This document shows, piece by piece, positions 1 through 7,158 of a stretch of DNA of 7,507 nt. The stretch's first letter is position 1; every line of letters begins with the position of its first letter. The DNA lies in the NCBI GenBank assembly GCA_000438355.1, contig FR901467.1:46471-53977 (forward strand). Reading direction: 5' to 3'. The notes under the pieces are model-generated. The model ran no database searches, had not been told where the DNA came from, and saw only the letters and a program-made list of their open reading frames with translations. This stretch comes from Clostridium sp. CAG:273 (GTDB taxonomy: Bacteria; Bacillota; Clostridia; TANB77; CAG-508). Made by a program: the position numbers and the translations under genes.

Positions 1-489
1 AGCATATTCCTTTTCTACAATATATTTATTGACTCCTTCGTCTACAAGTTCGTCAATTTTTTCTATATATTCCTTAATTCTAAATGTAACAAAACCATCT
101 AAAATCATTGATTTATTCTTTTTCAAGTATTTTTGTATCTTGTTACATATAGTTTTGTTTCTATTTTTAAATTTGTTATTTTTCAAAGATTCTATGCAAA
201 CTTCTTCTATTTTATTTCTCTCAAATTCATCAAAATAAAAATAATTAAATCCTAGAATTCGTCTTATTATATGAATTTCATAAAATTTTATTATAGTATC
301 TGTTATTATATTTCCTAATATTTTATAAAATTCTTCTAAGTTTTCGCCAGTATAATGTACAATAAAATTATTATATATTTTAAATTTTCTATCTATATAA
401 GAAATATTTGCAAAATCTATTTTATCAAATTTGTTTAGTAGATAATTTATTATTTCTCTATTGTTAGTTTTAATACAAAAAGATTTCAA
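1..489 (-). CDS. ytxC: YtxC-like putative sporulation protein, N-terminal part (3' end cut by window edge)
   Basis: The reverse strand is open without a stop for 163 codons from position 489 to the left edge. The predicted start is TTG at 489-487, ten bases after a GAAAGGAG ribosome site (507-500); no better ATG is present upstream. The product has the features I associate with the YtxC-like family: an aromatic block NYFYFDEFE (residues 82-90), then a stretch containing MILDGFVTFRIKEYIEKIDE (128-147) and a following charged helix ending VEKEYA. Family members are roughly 280-300 residues, so about the N-terminal half is seen here. The family is found in spore-formers and its biochemical role is not known. 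The gene lies about 100 bases downstream of the P-type ATPase on the same strand, so they could share a transcript. Family recognition is from memory of the conserved block, not from a search. Confidence 0.8.
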   Translation of the reverse strand, partial: MKSFCIKTNNREIINYLLNKFDKIDFANISYIDRKFKIYNNFIVHYTGENLEEFYKILGNIITDTIIKFYEIHIIRRILGFNYFYFDEFERNKIEEVCIESLKNNKFKNRNKTICNKIQKYLKKNKSMILDGFVTFRIKEYIEKIDELVDEGVNKYIVEKEYA

Positions 490-499
490 TGTAAGTCTT

Positions 500-507
500 C
501 TCCTTTC
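500..507 (-). promoter_or_regulatory. Ribosome binding site deciding the TTG start of ytxC
   Basis: GAAAGGAG on the minus strand, ten bases before TTG at 489-487. It is the only good Shine-Dalgarno match near the beginning of the open frame and is the reason for choosing a TTG start. Confidence 0.6.
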
Positions 508-590
508 AATATGTAATATTATCTACTAAATAGCTTTTATATATACATATTTTATTCAGAAAAAACCGTTTTGGTAACATATAACAAAAA

Positions 591-3212
591 TTATATTTTT
601 TTAGTTTTATAACTATATACTATTTTCCCAAATTTTATTTCATTAAACTTCTTTTGACATTCCATAACAATTACAGGAATAATTGATATTATTAAAGTTA
701 TAATCCATTGAACTGAGCTTAACATAGTTAGCTTAAATAGTTCTGCTAGTGCTGGAATAAACACTATACCTAACTGTAATACTGTGCCTAGTAAAAATGC
801 TCCTATTAAATATTTGTTTTTAAGTAGTCCAACTTTAAATATGGACTCTTCACTTTTTATATTAAAACAATGAATTAGCTCAAGCATTCCTAAACTTAAA
901 AAGGCCATTGTTCTTCCTACTTCTAATCCATAATATTTATTTCCTATAGTAAATGCAATTATTGTAAGTAATCCAATCATAAAACCTTCTGCAATTATTT
1001 TTCCAAATAGTCCATCTGCAAAAATACTTTTTTTAGAATCTCTTGGTGGTCTTTCCATTATGTCTTTTTCAGGTGGTTCTAATCCAAGAGCAATTGCTGG
1101 AAGCGAATCTGTTACTAAATTAACCCATAAAAGTTGCACTGCTAGTAAAGGAGATTCCATCCCTAACAATAGTCCAATAAATATTGTTACTATTTCTCCT
1201 ATATTTGTTGCGATTAAAAAATGAATTGCTTTTTTTATATTGTCAAATATATTTCTTCCTTGTTTAACAGCTTCTACTATTGTTACAAAGTTATCATCAT
1301 TTAATATCATATCAGATGCATTTTTGGCAACATCTGTTCCTTTCCTTCCCATTGCAACACCTATATCTGCTTTTTTTAATGCAGGAGCATCATTTACTCC
1401 ATCTCCTGTCATTGCTACTACAGAACCAGTAGCTTGAAACGCTTTTACTATCCTTACTTTATGCTCTGGTGAAACTCTCGCAAATACAGAATAATTCATT
1501 ATATTTCTTATAAGCTCTTTATCATGAATTTTGTCTAATTCTTGTCCAGTAATAGCTAGCTCGTTTCCTTGTAATATTCCCAAATCTTTAGCAATAGCCT
1601 TTGCTGTAACAATATGGTCTCCTGTAATCATTACAGTTTTTATTCCTGCTCTTCTACAAGCTTTAACAGACTCCTTTACACCTTTTCTTGGTGGGTCTAT
1701 CATTCCAATAAATCCAATAAAAACTAAATTATTCTCAATATTATTTGAATTAATTTCATTTGGTAAAACATCTACATCTAAATATGCCACTCCAAGCACT
1801 CTTAGTGCTCTTTCTGCCATTTTTTCATTTTGTTTTTTTATTTTATCTAAATAGTTTGTATTAAATGCTTTTTTTACACCATCTTCTTCATAAAAAGTAC
1901 ATTTATTAATTAATACTTCTGGTGCTCCTTTTGTTATAATCCTATATTTTCCATTGTCCAATTTTAATATTACACTCATTAATTTTCGTGTAGAGTCAAA
2001 AGGAATTTCATTTATCCTTTTATAAGGATACTTCGTCATATTATTTATTTCTATATTATTTAATTTTTCTTCTATTGCAGCTTTTACAATTGCAACTTCT
2101 GTTGGTTCTCCATCAACATTATTTCCTGTAACTTCACAATTTGTACATGTAGAGCCATATAATAACACTTTATTTCTATCTCCTATCACCTCTACTACTT
2201 TCATGTTATTTTCTGTAAGTGTTCCAGTTTTGTCAGAACAAATAACTTTACTACTCCCCAGTGTTTCTACTGCTGGCAATTTTCTTATTATTGCATTTTT
2301 CTTTGCCATTTTTGTTACCGCAATTGAAAGAATTATAGTTACTATTGCTGGTAATCCTTCTGGAATAGCTGCAACTGCTAATCCTACAGAAGTCATAAAC
2401 ATTTCTGTTATTGGTATATCTTTTATTGTCCCTATTATAAAAATTATAGCACAAATTATTAAACATGCTATTCCTAGTATTTTCCCTACTTCTTCTAACT
2501 TTTTTTGTATAGGTGTTGTTGGTGCATCATTTGTTATTATCATATTAGCAATTTTTCCAACCTCTGTACTCATTCCAGTGCTTACAACAATTCCTTCACC
2601 ATGACCATTAACAACTATTGTACTACCAAATACCATGTTATGCATGTCTCCAAGAGGAACCTTTTTATTACTCATTATTTTTTCTGAATTTTTTAGTACA
2701 GGTTCTGTTTCTCCTGTTAAACTTGATTCTTCTACTTTTAAATTAACAGCATTTATTAATCTCATATCTGCTGGAACATAATTACCTGCTTCTAAAATTA
2801 CTATGTCTCCTGGAAGAACATCTTCTCCCGCAATAGTTTGTATATTTCCATTTCTTCTTACTTTTGCAACTGGTGAAGAAAGTTTTTTTAATGCTTCAAT
2901 TGACTTTTCTGCCTTGGTTTCTTGCACTAATCCCATTATTCCATTAAACAATACAATTGCAATTATAATTATTGAATCAAAATAATCCCCTGTACCTTCC
3001 ATATAGCTAACTGCTGCTGATACAATTGCTGCAATAATTAAAATAATTATCATAAAGTCATTAAATTGTTTTATAAGTTTTACTAATAGTCCTTCTTTTT
3101 TTCCTTCATTAATTTTATTTTTACCAAATTGTCTTTGTCGTTCTGTAATATCATTTTCCTTTAACCCGGAATTTAGTGTTTGTCCTAAGTTCCCTTGCAA
3201 CTTCTTCAACAC
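591..3212 (-). CDS. Calcium-translocating P-type ATPase (P2 type), N-terminus apparently frameshifted
   Basis: Integral membrane pump that uses ATP to move cations, probably Ca2+, across the membrane. The open frame gives 873 residues with all P-type landmarks: actuator-domain TGE (166-168), PEGLP in M4 (284-288), phosphorylated Asp in DKTGT (327-331), KGAPE nucleotide-binding motif (428-432), and hinge TGDGVNDAPA (602-611). Likely ion ligands fit the SERCA-like pattern: N670 and E673 in M5 (ATNIGE), N698, T701 and D702 in M6 (WVNLVTDSLPA), and E778 in M8 (LELIHCFN). Length suits bacterial PMCA/SERCA-like pumps. The open frame begins at GTG 3212 with no ribosome site. A canonical start (ATG at 3228, MWYTKSVEEV) with a strong AAAGGAG site lies in another frame and should join near 3165-3172, giving about 878 residues. 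Calcium is inferred from the motifs; Mn2+ transport is possible. The stop is TAA at 593-591. Confidence 0.93.
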   Translation of the reverse strand: MLKKLQGNLGQTLNSGLKENDITERQRQFGKNKINEGKKEGLLVKLIKQFNDFMIIILIIAAIVSAAVSYMEGTGDYFDSIIIIAIVLFNGIMGLVQETKAEKSIEALKKLSSPVAKVRRNGNIQTIAGEDVLPGDIVILEAGNYVPADMRLINAVNLKVEESSLTGETEPVLKNSEKIMSNKKVPLGDMHNMVFGSTIVVNGHGEGIVVSTGMSTEVGKIANMIITNDAPTTPIQKKLEEVGKILGIACLIICAIIFIIGTIKDIPITEMFMTSVGLAVAAIPEGLPAIVTIILSIAVTKMAKKNAIIRKLPAVETLGSSKVICSDKTGTLTENNMKVVEVIGDRNKVLLYGSTCTNCEVTGNNVDGEPTEVAIVKAAIEEKLNNIEINNMTKYPYKRINEIPFDSTRKLMSVILKLDNGKYRIITKGAPEVLINKCTFYEEDGVKKAFNTNYLDKIKKQNEKMAERALRVLGVAYLDVDVLPNEINSNNIENNLVFIGFIGMIDPPRKGVKESVKACRRAGIKTVMITGDHIVTAKAIAKDLGILQGNELAITGQELDKIHDKELIRNIMNYSVFARVSPEHKVRIVKAFQATGSVVAMTGDGVNDAPALKKADIGVAMGRKGTDVAKNASDMILNDDNFVTIVEAVKQGRNIFDNIKKAIHFLIATNIGEIVTIFIGLLLGMESPLLAVQLLWVNLVTDSLPAIALGLEPPEKDIMERPPRDSKKSIFADGLFGKIIAEGFMIGLLTIIAFTIGNKYYGLEVGRTMAFLSLGMLELIHCFNIKSEESIFKVGLLKNKYLIGAFLLGTVLQLGIVFIPALAELFKLTMLSSVQWIITLIISIIPVIVMECQKKFNEIKFGKIVYSYKTKKI

Positions 3213-3228
3213 TTTTTGTATACCACAT
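3151..3228 (-). pseudogene. Out-of-frame true N-terminus of the P-type ATPase (frameshift)
   Basis: Reading from ATG at 3228-3226 gives a 25-residue peptide beginning MWYTKSVEEVARELRTNTK, then a TGA at 3153-3151. This matches the usual opening of calcium P-type ATPases (W-x-x-x-x-x-E-V, then L-x-T-N-x-x-x-G-L). An AAAGGAG ribosome site sits eight bases before it. Removing one base in the TTCCGGG stretch (about 3165-3172) would give ...ELRTNTKFGLKEND and continue straight into the main frame. So the ATPase is either a genuine N-terminal frameshift mutant or carries a one-base assembly or sequencing error. A functional shortened form starting at GTG 3212 would lack only about 20 N-terminal residues of normal sequence, but has no visible ribosome site. 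Confidence 0.75.
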
Positions 3229-3234
3229 ATAAAT

Positions 3235-3243
3235 CTCTCCTTT
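3235..3243 (-). promoter_or_regulatory. Ribosome binding site of the ATPase (favours ATG at 3228)
   Basis: AAAGGAGAG on the minus strand. GGAG lies eight bases before ATG 3228, ideal spacing. It is too far (24 bases) from GTG 3212 to serve that start. This decides that translation was meant to begin at 3228. Confidence 0.75.
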
Positions 3244-3391
3244 GTATAGTTTTATTAATTTATATGCTTGTACTAATTTTTTATGATTCTAACTTTTGTT
3301 ATTTTACATTTTTTATTTTAATTATTCTTTGCTTTTTATTTTCTACCCTTATATTTTTTAATCTTATATTGTATTTTATATATTTTTAGGC

Positions 3392-3419
3392 TTGTTTATT
3401 ATTTGTTCACATATATTAT
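3392..3419 (+). promoter_or_regulatory. Possible sigma-A-like promoter for ytaF
   Basis: TTGTTT (3392-3397) and TATTAT (3414-3419) are separated by 16 bases and would start transcription about 25 bases before the ytaF gene. The -10 match is five of six, the -35 match only partial. The surrounding 3229-3452 divergent intergenic region is extremely AT-rich, so chance matches are common. I see no riboswitch or clear operator there. Confidence 0.25.
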
Positions 3420-3440
3420 TAAGTTTACATATTATATTTA

Positions 3441-3446
3441 GAGGTG
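3441..3446 (+). promoter_or_regulatory. Ribosome binding site deciding the TTG start of ytaF
   Basis: GAGGTG, six bases before TTG at 3453. The upstream in-frame GTG (3444) overlaps this site itself and has no ribosome site of its own, so TTG 3453 is the likelier start. Confidence 0.65.
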
Positions 3447-3452
3447 AGACAC

Positions 3453-4013
3453 TTGTTTTTAGCAATATTAATACTTGCTGTATCTGTAAGCATAGACTCT
3501 TTTGGAATTGGCATTACATATGGAATTAGAAATACAACAATTAACAAATTATCTAGTTTTGCTTTATTTATTATATCATTTCTTTTTTCTGGATTTTCTA
3601 TACTTGTAGGTAATGTTATATTTTCAATAATATCTGAACATATTGTAAAACTTATAAGTGTAATATTATTAATTGGTATGGGATTGTGGATTATACTAGA
3701 AACAATTAAAAATCCTATTATATTAGACATAAATAAATCTAATACAATAGAATTAAATGAAGCTATTTATTTAGCAATAGCACTTTCTATAGATTCTTTC
3801 TGCGTTGGAATTTCTAGTGCATCTTTTGGAATATTTGGATTATTATACCCTTTTTTAGTTCCAGTATTTCAATTATTTCTCTTAAATCTTGGAATTATAT
3901 TAGGTAAAAAAATTACTAAAATACATTTTCTTAATTATATCCACCTAAAATTTTGGAATATGATTTCCGGAATTTTATTAATTGCTATTGGTATAATTAG
4001 AATATTTATTTAA
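3453..4013 (+). CDS. ytaF: YtaF-like sporulation membrane protein (MntP-related)
   Basis: Polytopic membrane protein of 186 residues, with about six hydrophobic segments. The two halves each carry the MntP-type signature: SVSIDSFGIGITYGIRN at residues 11-27 and ALSIDSFCVGISSASFG at 110-126. The paired S-I-D-S motifs suggest two inverted halves with an acidic residue buried in the membrane, as in the manganese exporter MntP. The YtaF branch is named for sporulation in Bacillus and its substrate is not established. Length is a little under the roughly 210 residues of the Bacillus protein. The start chosen is TTG 3453, because GAGGTG stands six bases before it; a GTG nine bases earlier would overlap that site. 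The gene is a lone plus-strand gene, divergent from the ATPase and convergent with the SecF-like gene, with a strong terminator immediately after its TAA. Confidence 0.85.
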   Translation: MFLAILILAVSVSIDSFGIGITYGIRNTTINKLSSFALFIISFLFSGFSILVGNVIFSIISEHIVKLISVILLIGMGLWIILETIKNPIILDINKSNTIELNEAIYLAIALSIDSFCVGISSASFGIFGLLYPFLVPVFQLFLLNLGIILGKKITKIHFLNYIHLKFWNMISGILLIAIGIIRIFI

Positions 4014-4014
4014 G

Positions 4015-4073
4015 AAAACTAAAACTAGATATAAATTTTCTAATTTAAGAAATTTATATCTAGTCTTAGTTTT
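4015..4073. terminator. Bidirectional intrinsic terminator between ytaF and the SecF-like gene
   Basis: Two 24-base arms (4015-4038 and 4050-4073) are complementary at 23 of 24 positions around an 11-base loop. The outer ends are AAAA on the left and TTTT on the right, so the structure can end transcripts from both strands. It sits exactly between the stop of ytaF (4013) and the stop of the SecF-like gene (4076), as expected for a shared convergent terminator. Confidence 0.88.
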
Positions 4074-4075
4074 AC

Positions 4076-4729
4076 TTAGCTTTCAACTTTGTCAAGTTTC
4101 TCTAATTTTATTTCTCTCTTTACTGTTACAATTATTATTGCTAATGTATATAGTAGTAATCCTACTGGTATTACTAGTTGATTTATTGGTAATCTTGTAA
4201 GAGCAATTAAACTTAAGTATAATAGTTCTATTCCTAAAACCCCAACTATATATTTGCCTAATGTTCTAAATGCCCCTAGTTTTCTATAACGTATCATTGC
4301 ATATACAAATACCAATGTTGTACATATTCCAACTGGCCAAATATATGGACTAATTATATCTCTTAATCTAACTTTTGGGCTATGCACTATACTAATATTT
4401 TCCACTTTATTTTCTAATCCATATTTTTCATTTATTTTTTTGTTAAGTTCTTCTACTTTTGGTGCTAGTTCCTCATCTGACTTTTCCTCTACTGTAAATG
4501 AAACCATATCTTTGTATAATTCTACAACTTGAACTAATACTCTTTGATTTCCAAATACCTCTTTTGCTATGTCTCTCATTTCTTTTATACTAAATTCTTT
4601 ACCTACTGATACATATATAGTTGCATTGTCTTTATATGGTATGTCTTTATTAAATCCTTTTATTCCAACCATAACTCCACCTGCTATAATTATGGCTATT
4701 AATATAACATAACTAATTTTTTTTAACAT
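4076..4729 (-). CDS. SecF-like membrane protein, short and divergent
   Basis: Probably the SecF partner of the SecD-like protein encoded just upstream. From ATG 4729 the product is 217 residues: TM1 at 5-25, an extracytoplasmic domain at about 26-125, TM2 at 128-147, TM3 at 159-177, TM4 at 184-204, then a charged tail. The region GFNKDIPYKDNATIYVSVGK (25-44) lines up with the SecF start of P1 (G-I-D-F-x-G-G then a beta strand and G-K), but the glycine pair is lost. SPKVRLRDII (117-126) fits the usual element before TM2. Normal SecF has six membrane segments and an acidic N-D in TM4; here TM4 reads LLLYTLAIIIVTVKREI and the protein ends after it. An in-frame ATG at 4765 gives 229 residues but has no ribosome site. 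ATG 4729 has AAAGGA about 12 bases upstream and begins directly with a membrane anchor. The SecF assignment rests on synteny and weak pattern similarity. Confidence 0.6.
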   Translation of the reverse strand: MLKKISYVILIAIIIAGGVMVGIKGFNKDIPYKDNATIYVSVGKEFSIKEMRDIAKEVFGNQRVLVQVVELYKDMVSFTVEEKSDEELAPKVEELNKKINEKYGLENKVENISIVHSPKVRLRDIISPYIWPVGICTTLVFVYAMIRYRKLGAFRTLGKYIVGVLGIELLYLSLIALTRLPINQLVIPVGLLLYTLAIIIVTVKREIKLEKLDKVES

Positions 4730-4772
4730 TATAAATTTCATTCCTTTCTTTATATAAATCCTCATTGTTTTA

Positions 4773-6278
4773 TTAATCTTTTACCGCATTTACTATTAAA
4801 GTTCTTGTTATTACAATGTTGTATATTAATAATGTTATAATTCCCCAGAACATTACCATTCCGAAACTATATAATGGTAACCAATTAGCAAAACATAAAA
4901 TTACTGTCATTATTATAAGTGGTAATAAAACAAATAGCATTCTTGTAAGTGCTTTTTGAAAATCTATTGCTACTTCTATTTTTTCTTTATCTTTATAGTC
5001 TTTATTTATTAAAGACAATAAATAAAATGTAAATGTAAAGTTAACTATTATTGATGCTACAATTGCAAGTAATCCATCTAATGTAAGCATTACATTTGTA
5101 TATCTTATTGCAAGTAACATGAAAGCTACATATCCAATAAATGCAATTGCTGCTAAAAATCCATTTTTCTTATATTTAATTATCATAATTATTAGTGTTA
5201 CTAATATAATTGCTCCAATTGCTATTGCTGCTATATAAATTAATTCTTGTGGTATTTCTGAATATACAAATCTGTTTACATCTAAAGTATATGTTATAGG
5301 CATAACACCACTATTTAGTAATACTGCTAAGTTTGATGCTTGTTTTATATATCCATTTATGTCTGTTGAAGATGTGCTTGCTTGTCCTATAGATAGTTGT
5401 AGTTCACCTGTTGAGTTTTCTTGTTCGAAAGCAGATTCTACTAATGTTACTTCATCTACTGCAATTTTTACTTTCTTACTATTATCTTTTCCGTCTTCAT
5501 CTAATGATTTTACATATGTATTACTAATTTCTTTTAGTTTTTCTGTACCTTCCTTATTAAACTGTATTGATAAAAATACTGTTGTAGCATTTGAATTGCT
5601 ACTAACATAACCATATTTTACAGTTGCTTTATCTATATAAGAGTTGTCTAAAAGTATATTTCCATCTGGATCTGTAACCTTAAATTTTCCAGGCAAATAC
5701 ATATATTGTGCTACAGTATCTGTATCTGCATAATCTAACATATCTACCATTATATATCCGTTTTCTTCGTCTAAGCCAATTGTGTAATCTGGTACATTTA
5801 GTAGTTGCAATCTTTTATTTACTATTTCTTTTGACTTTTCAAAATTTTCCTTTGTTAAAACTTCTTTTGGATTTACTGGCTCTTCTTTTTTTGTTGTGTC
5901 TTTGCCTTCCTCTGTTACAACTTTTCCGTCTTTATCATAAATTACCTCATTAACGGTATCGTCTACAATTACACCCAATTTTCTTGACCCTTCTAAGTCC
6001 ATTCCCAAAGAATATTCTGGTATTATGCTATTTACACGACCTTTATCTTGTATAAAAATCCCTCCAAAAGAAATAGCACAAACAAGTATAATAACCAAAA
6101 TAGATAATGTTATTTTTAACTTATTATCAACTCTGCTTGGTTTCATTTCTTTTTCATTAGAACTGTTTTTCTGTTTTTCTATTTTTTTGTTTTTACTACT
6201 GTTTTCTGTTTTCTTGTTATTTTCTTTACTCGCAACATCTTTTTTAATCTCTTTTACATCTTTTTTCTTTTCTTCCAC
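4773..6278 (-). CDS. secD: SecD-like protein translocase subunit, divergent
   Basis: Membrane protein of 501 residues of the SecD/RND type, which assists protein export from the outside of the membrane. In order: a lysine/glutamate/asparagine-rich cytoplasmic tail (1-53) unusual for SecD, TM1 (55-76), YSLGMDLEGSRKLGV (89-103, the counterpart of LGLDLQGG), a large outside domain (about 104-340) ending with LLNSGVMPITYTL (320-332, counterpart of LLRSGALP), then TM2-TM6 (347-367, 373-392, 400-424, 444-463, 467-495). FQKALTR (440-446) and the closing SFGMVMFWGIITLLIYN...TR match the SecD C-terminus. The usual TM4 D-A-N motif is replaced (IIVNFTFTF), so the normal proton-relay acidic residue appears missing. 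Start GTG 6278 follows GGGAGG by eight bases. It lies 18 bases after the HD gene and ends seven bases before the longest SecF-like frame, which indicates an operon. Confidence 0.8.
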   Translation of the reverse strand: MEEKKKDVKEIKKDVASKENNKKTENSSKNKKIEKQKNSSNEKEMKPSRVDNKLKITLSILVIILVCAISFGGIFIQDKGRVNSIIPEYSLGMDLEGSRKLGVIVDDTVNEVIYDKDGKVVTEEGKDTTKKEEPVNPKEVLTKENFEKSKEIVNKRLQLLNVPDYTIGLDEENGYIMVDMLDYADTDTVAQYMYLPGKFKVTDPDGNILLDNSYIDKATVKYGYVSSNSNATTVFLSIQFNKEGTEKLKEISNTYVKSLDEDGKDNSKKVKIAVDEVTLVESAFEQENSTGELQLSIGQASTSSTDINGYIKQASNLAVLLNSGVMPITYTLDVNRFVYSEIPQELIYIAAIAIGAIILVTLIIMIIKYKKNGFLAAIAFIGYVAFMLLAIRYTNVMLTLDGLLAIVASIIVNFTFTFYLLSLINKDYKDKEKIEVAIDFQKALTRMLFVLLPLIIMTVILCFANWLPLYSFGMVMFWGIITLLIYNIVITRTLIVNAVKD

Positions 6279-6286
6279 TTTATTTG

Positions 6287-6292
6287 CCTCCC
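6287..6292 (-). promoter_or_regulatory. Ribosome binding site deciding the GTG start of secD-like gene
   Basis: GGGAGG on the minus strand, eight bases before GTG 6278-6276 and just inside the gap after the HD gene's stop (6299-6297). It supports the non-ATG start and the retention of the charged N-terminal tail. Confidence 0.7.
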
Positions 6293-6296
6293 AAAA

Positions 6297-6956
6297 TTAC
6301 AATAATTTAGTATCATTTATAATTAACTCAAACCATATGTCTAAATATTTTGCTGCAAATTTGCTCATCATGGTTCTATCCATAAATATTTCAAAATAAT
6401 CTAAAACTGGTGATATTTTTGTATCTATAGTTAAGTCTAATGTAACTTTTCTTTGTTTTTCATCTACAATAAACTTTGACTCTGTAACTGCATAATTTAC
6501 TTTATCATGTTTATCAAAATTTGATATATTTCTATTTGTCACTCTGCTTCTATGTGCATCTGATTTATCTGCTAAAATTATTGCTGCTGAAATATCACTA
6601 ACTGCATTTCCTGTTTTTTCATCATGATTACCGATTGCCATCATTATTTCTGTTCTTTTGTCTGCTTCCATACCCATATCTTTTAATATTTGATATGCCA
6701 AAATTGCCCCTGTATGCGCATGGTCTACTCTGTTAACGCAATTTCCTATATCGTGCATATACCCTGCAATTTTTGCAAGCTCTATTCTTTCTTCAGGATA
6801 TTTTAAAGCTGCAAGTACCTCTGCTGCTCTATTTGACACAATTGTTGCATGTCTTACAGAATGCTCTGTATATCCTAATTCATTGAGTTGTCTTTGTGAG
6901 CTTGATATTAAAGCTTTTATATCTTCATTATTCTTTACATCTTCAAAAGTTACCAT
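6297..6956 (-). CDS. HD-domain metal-dependent phosphohydrolase
   Basis: Cytoplasmic protein of 219 residues with an HD fold. The metal-site pattern is visible: H36 (SVRHATIVS), H68-D69 in AGYMHDIGN, H79 and H81 in VDHAHTG, H111 in IGNHDEKTG and D130 in ILADKSDAHRSRV. These resemble HD enzymes that hydrolyse phosphate esters or nucleotides, but the substrate cannot be told; the HD-GYP motif for cyclic-di-GMP is not present. The C-terminal part (about 150-219) is a beta/alpha extension containing KVTLDLTIDTKISPVLDYFE. ATG 6956 follows a GGAGGA site. It is the first full-sized gene of the HD-secD-secF run. From memory, an HD-domain gene beside secD/secF is a recurring arrangement in Clostridia, often near the SCIFF peptide genes; no SCIFF peptide is seen here. 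Confidence 0.85.
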   Translation of the reverse strand: MVTFEDVKNNEDIKALISSSQRQLNELGYTEHSVRHATIVSNRAAEVLAALKYPEERIELAKIAGYMHDIGNCVNRVDHAHTGAILAYQILKDMGMEADKRTEIMMAIGNHDEKTGNAVSDISAAIILADKSDAHRSRVTNRNISNFDKHDKVNYAVTESKFIVDEKQRKVTLDLTIDTKISPVLDYFEIFMDRTMMSKFAAKYLDIWFELIINDTKLL

Positions 6957-6971
6957 TAAAATCCTCCATTC

Positions 6972-7088
6972 TTATACTTTAGTATTGTATATTAAAAAAT
7001 TAAAAATATCAACTATTTTTAATGTAATTTTTTCCATAAAGGATATTACTGCTTTAGTTATATCTTTTTTATACTTTTGTTTTCGCAT
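6972..7088 (-). CDS. Possible small protein of 38 residues (unrecognised)
   Basis: ATG at 7088-7086 opens a 38-codon frame starting MRKQKYKKDITKAVISF, followed by a hydrophobic, amphipathic stretch and ending IYNTKV before TAA (6974-6972). It is basic at the N-terminus with a helix-forming isoleucine/phenylalanine-rich middle, which could touch a membrane. It overlaps the preceding 29-codon ORF by 20 bases in a different frame and stops 15 bases before the HD gene. Its ribosome site is weak (GAGAAG). It could be a translationally coupled small gene, the second half of a frameshifted roughly 60-residue gene, or chance. I do not recognise it. Confidence 0.3.
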   Translation of the reverse strand: MRKQKYKKDITKAVISFMEKITLKIVDIFNFLIYNTKV

Positions 7089-7158
7089 TTCTACTTCTCA
7101 TAATTTCTTTTGCTATTTTTTCTAGTAGTTCATCTTCTTCGTTTCTTTCTCTTTTCAT
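7069..7158 (-). CDS. Possible small charged protein of 29 residues (unrecognised)
   Basis: ATG at 7158-7156 is preceded by AGGGAGGA with seven bases between GGAGG and ATG, among the strongest ribosome sites in the window. The 29-codon product begins MKRERNEEDELLEKIAKEIM and is a highly charged, probably single helix with no cysteine and no signal peptide. It ends at TAA 7071-7069, inside the next small ORF. Its ribosome site is built into the 3' arm of the hairpin at 7166-7200, so translation may be controlled by that structure. No family is recognised. The strong ribosome site is the main reason to believe it. Confidence 0.4.
   Translation of the reverse strand: MKRERNEEDELLEKIAKEIMRSRNAKTKV

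Noticed and set aside
560..578. Possible terminator after the ATPase (ACC-AAAAC-GGT followed by T6, minus strand)
   Set aside because: Only three base pairs in the stem; too weak to call. Readthrough into ytxC is possible.
2203..2604. A 133-codon plus-strand open frame (and several shorter ones) opposite the ATPase
   Set aside because: Antisense shadow of a well-supported P-type ATPase; no ribosome site and no family features.
3195..3389. A plus-strand 64-codon hydrophobic frame in the ATPase/ytaF divergent region
   Set aside because: Phe/Ile/Leu-rich translation is what AT-rich, T-rich DNA gives by chance; no ribosome site, and it overlaps the ATPase start.
3229..3452. Riboswitch (for example a manganese or yybP-ykoY type) ahead of the ATPase or ytaF
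   Set aside because: The region is almost entirely A and T with no recognisable conserved core or stable stem.
6972..7158. SCIFF (six-cysteine) peptide gene expected near clostridial HD-SecD-SecF clusters
   Set aside because: Neither small ORF here contains any cysteine.
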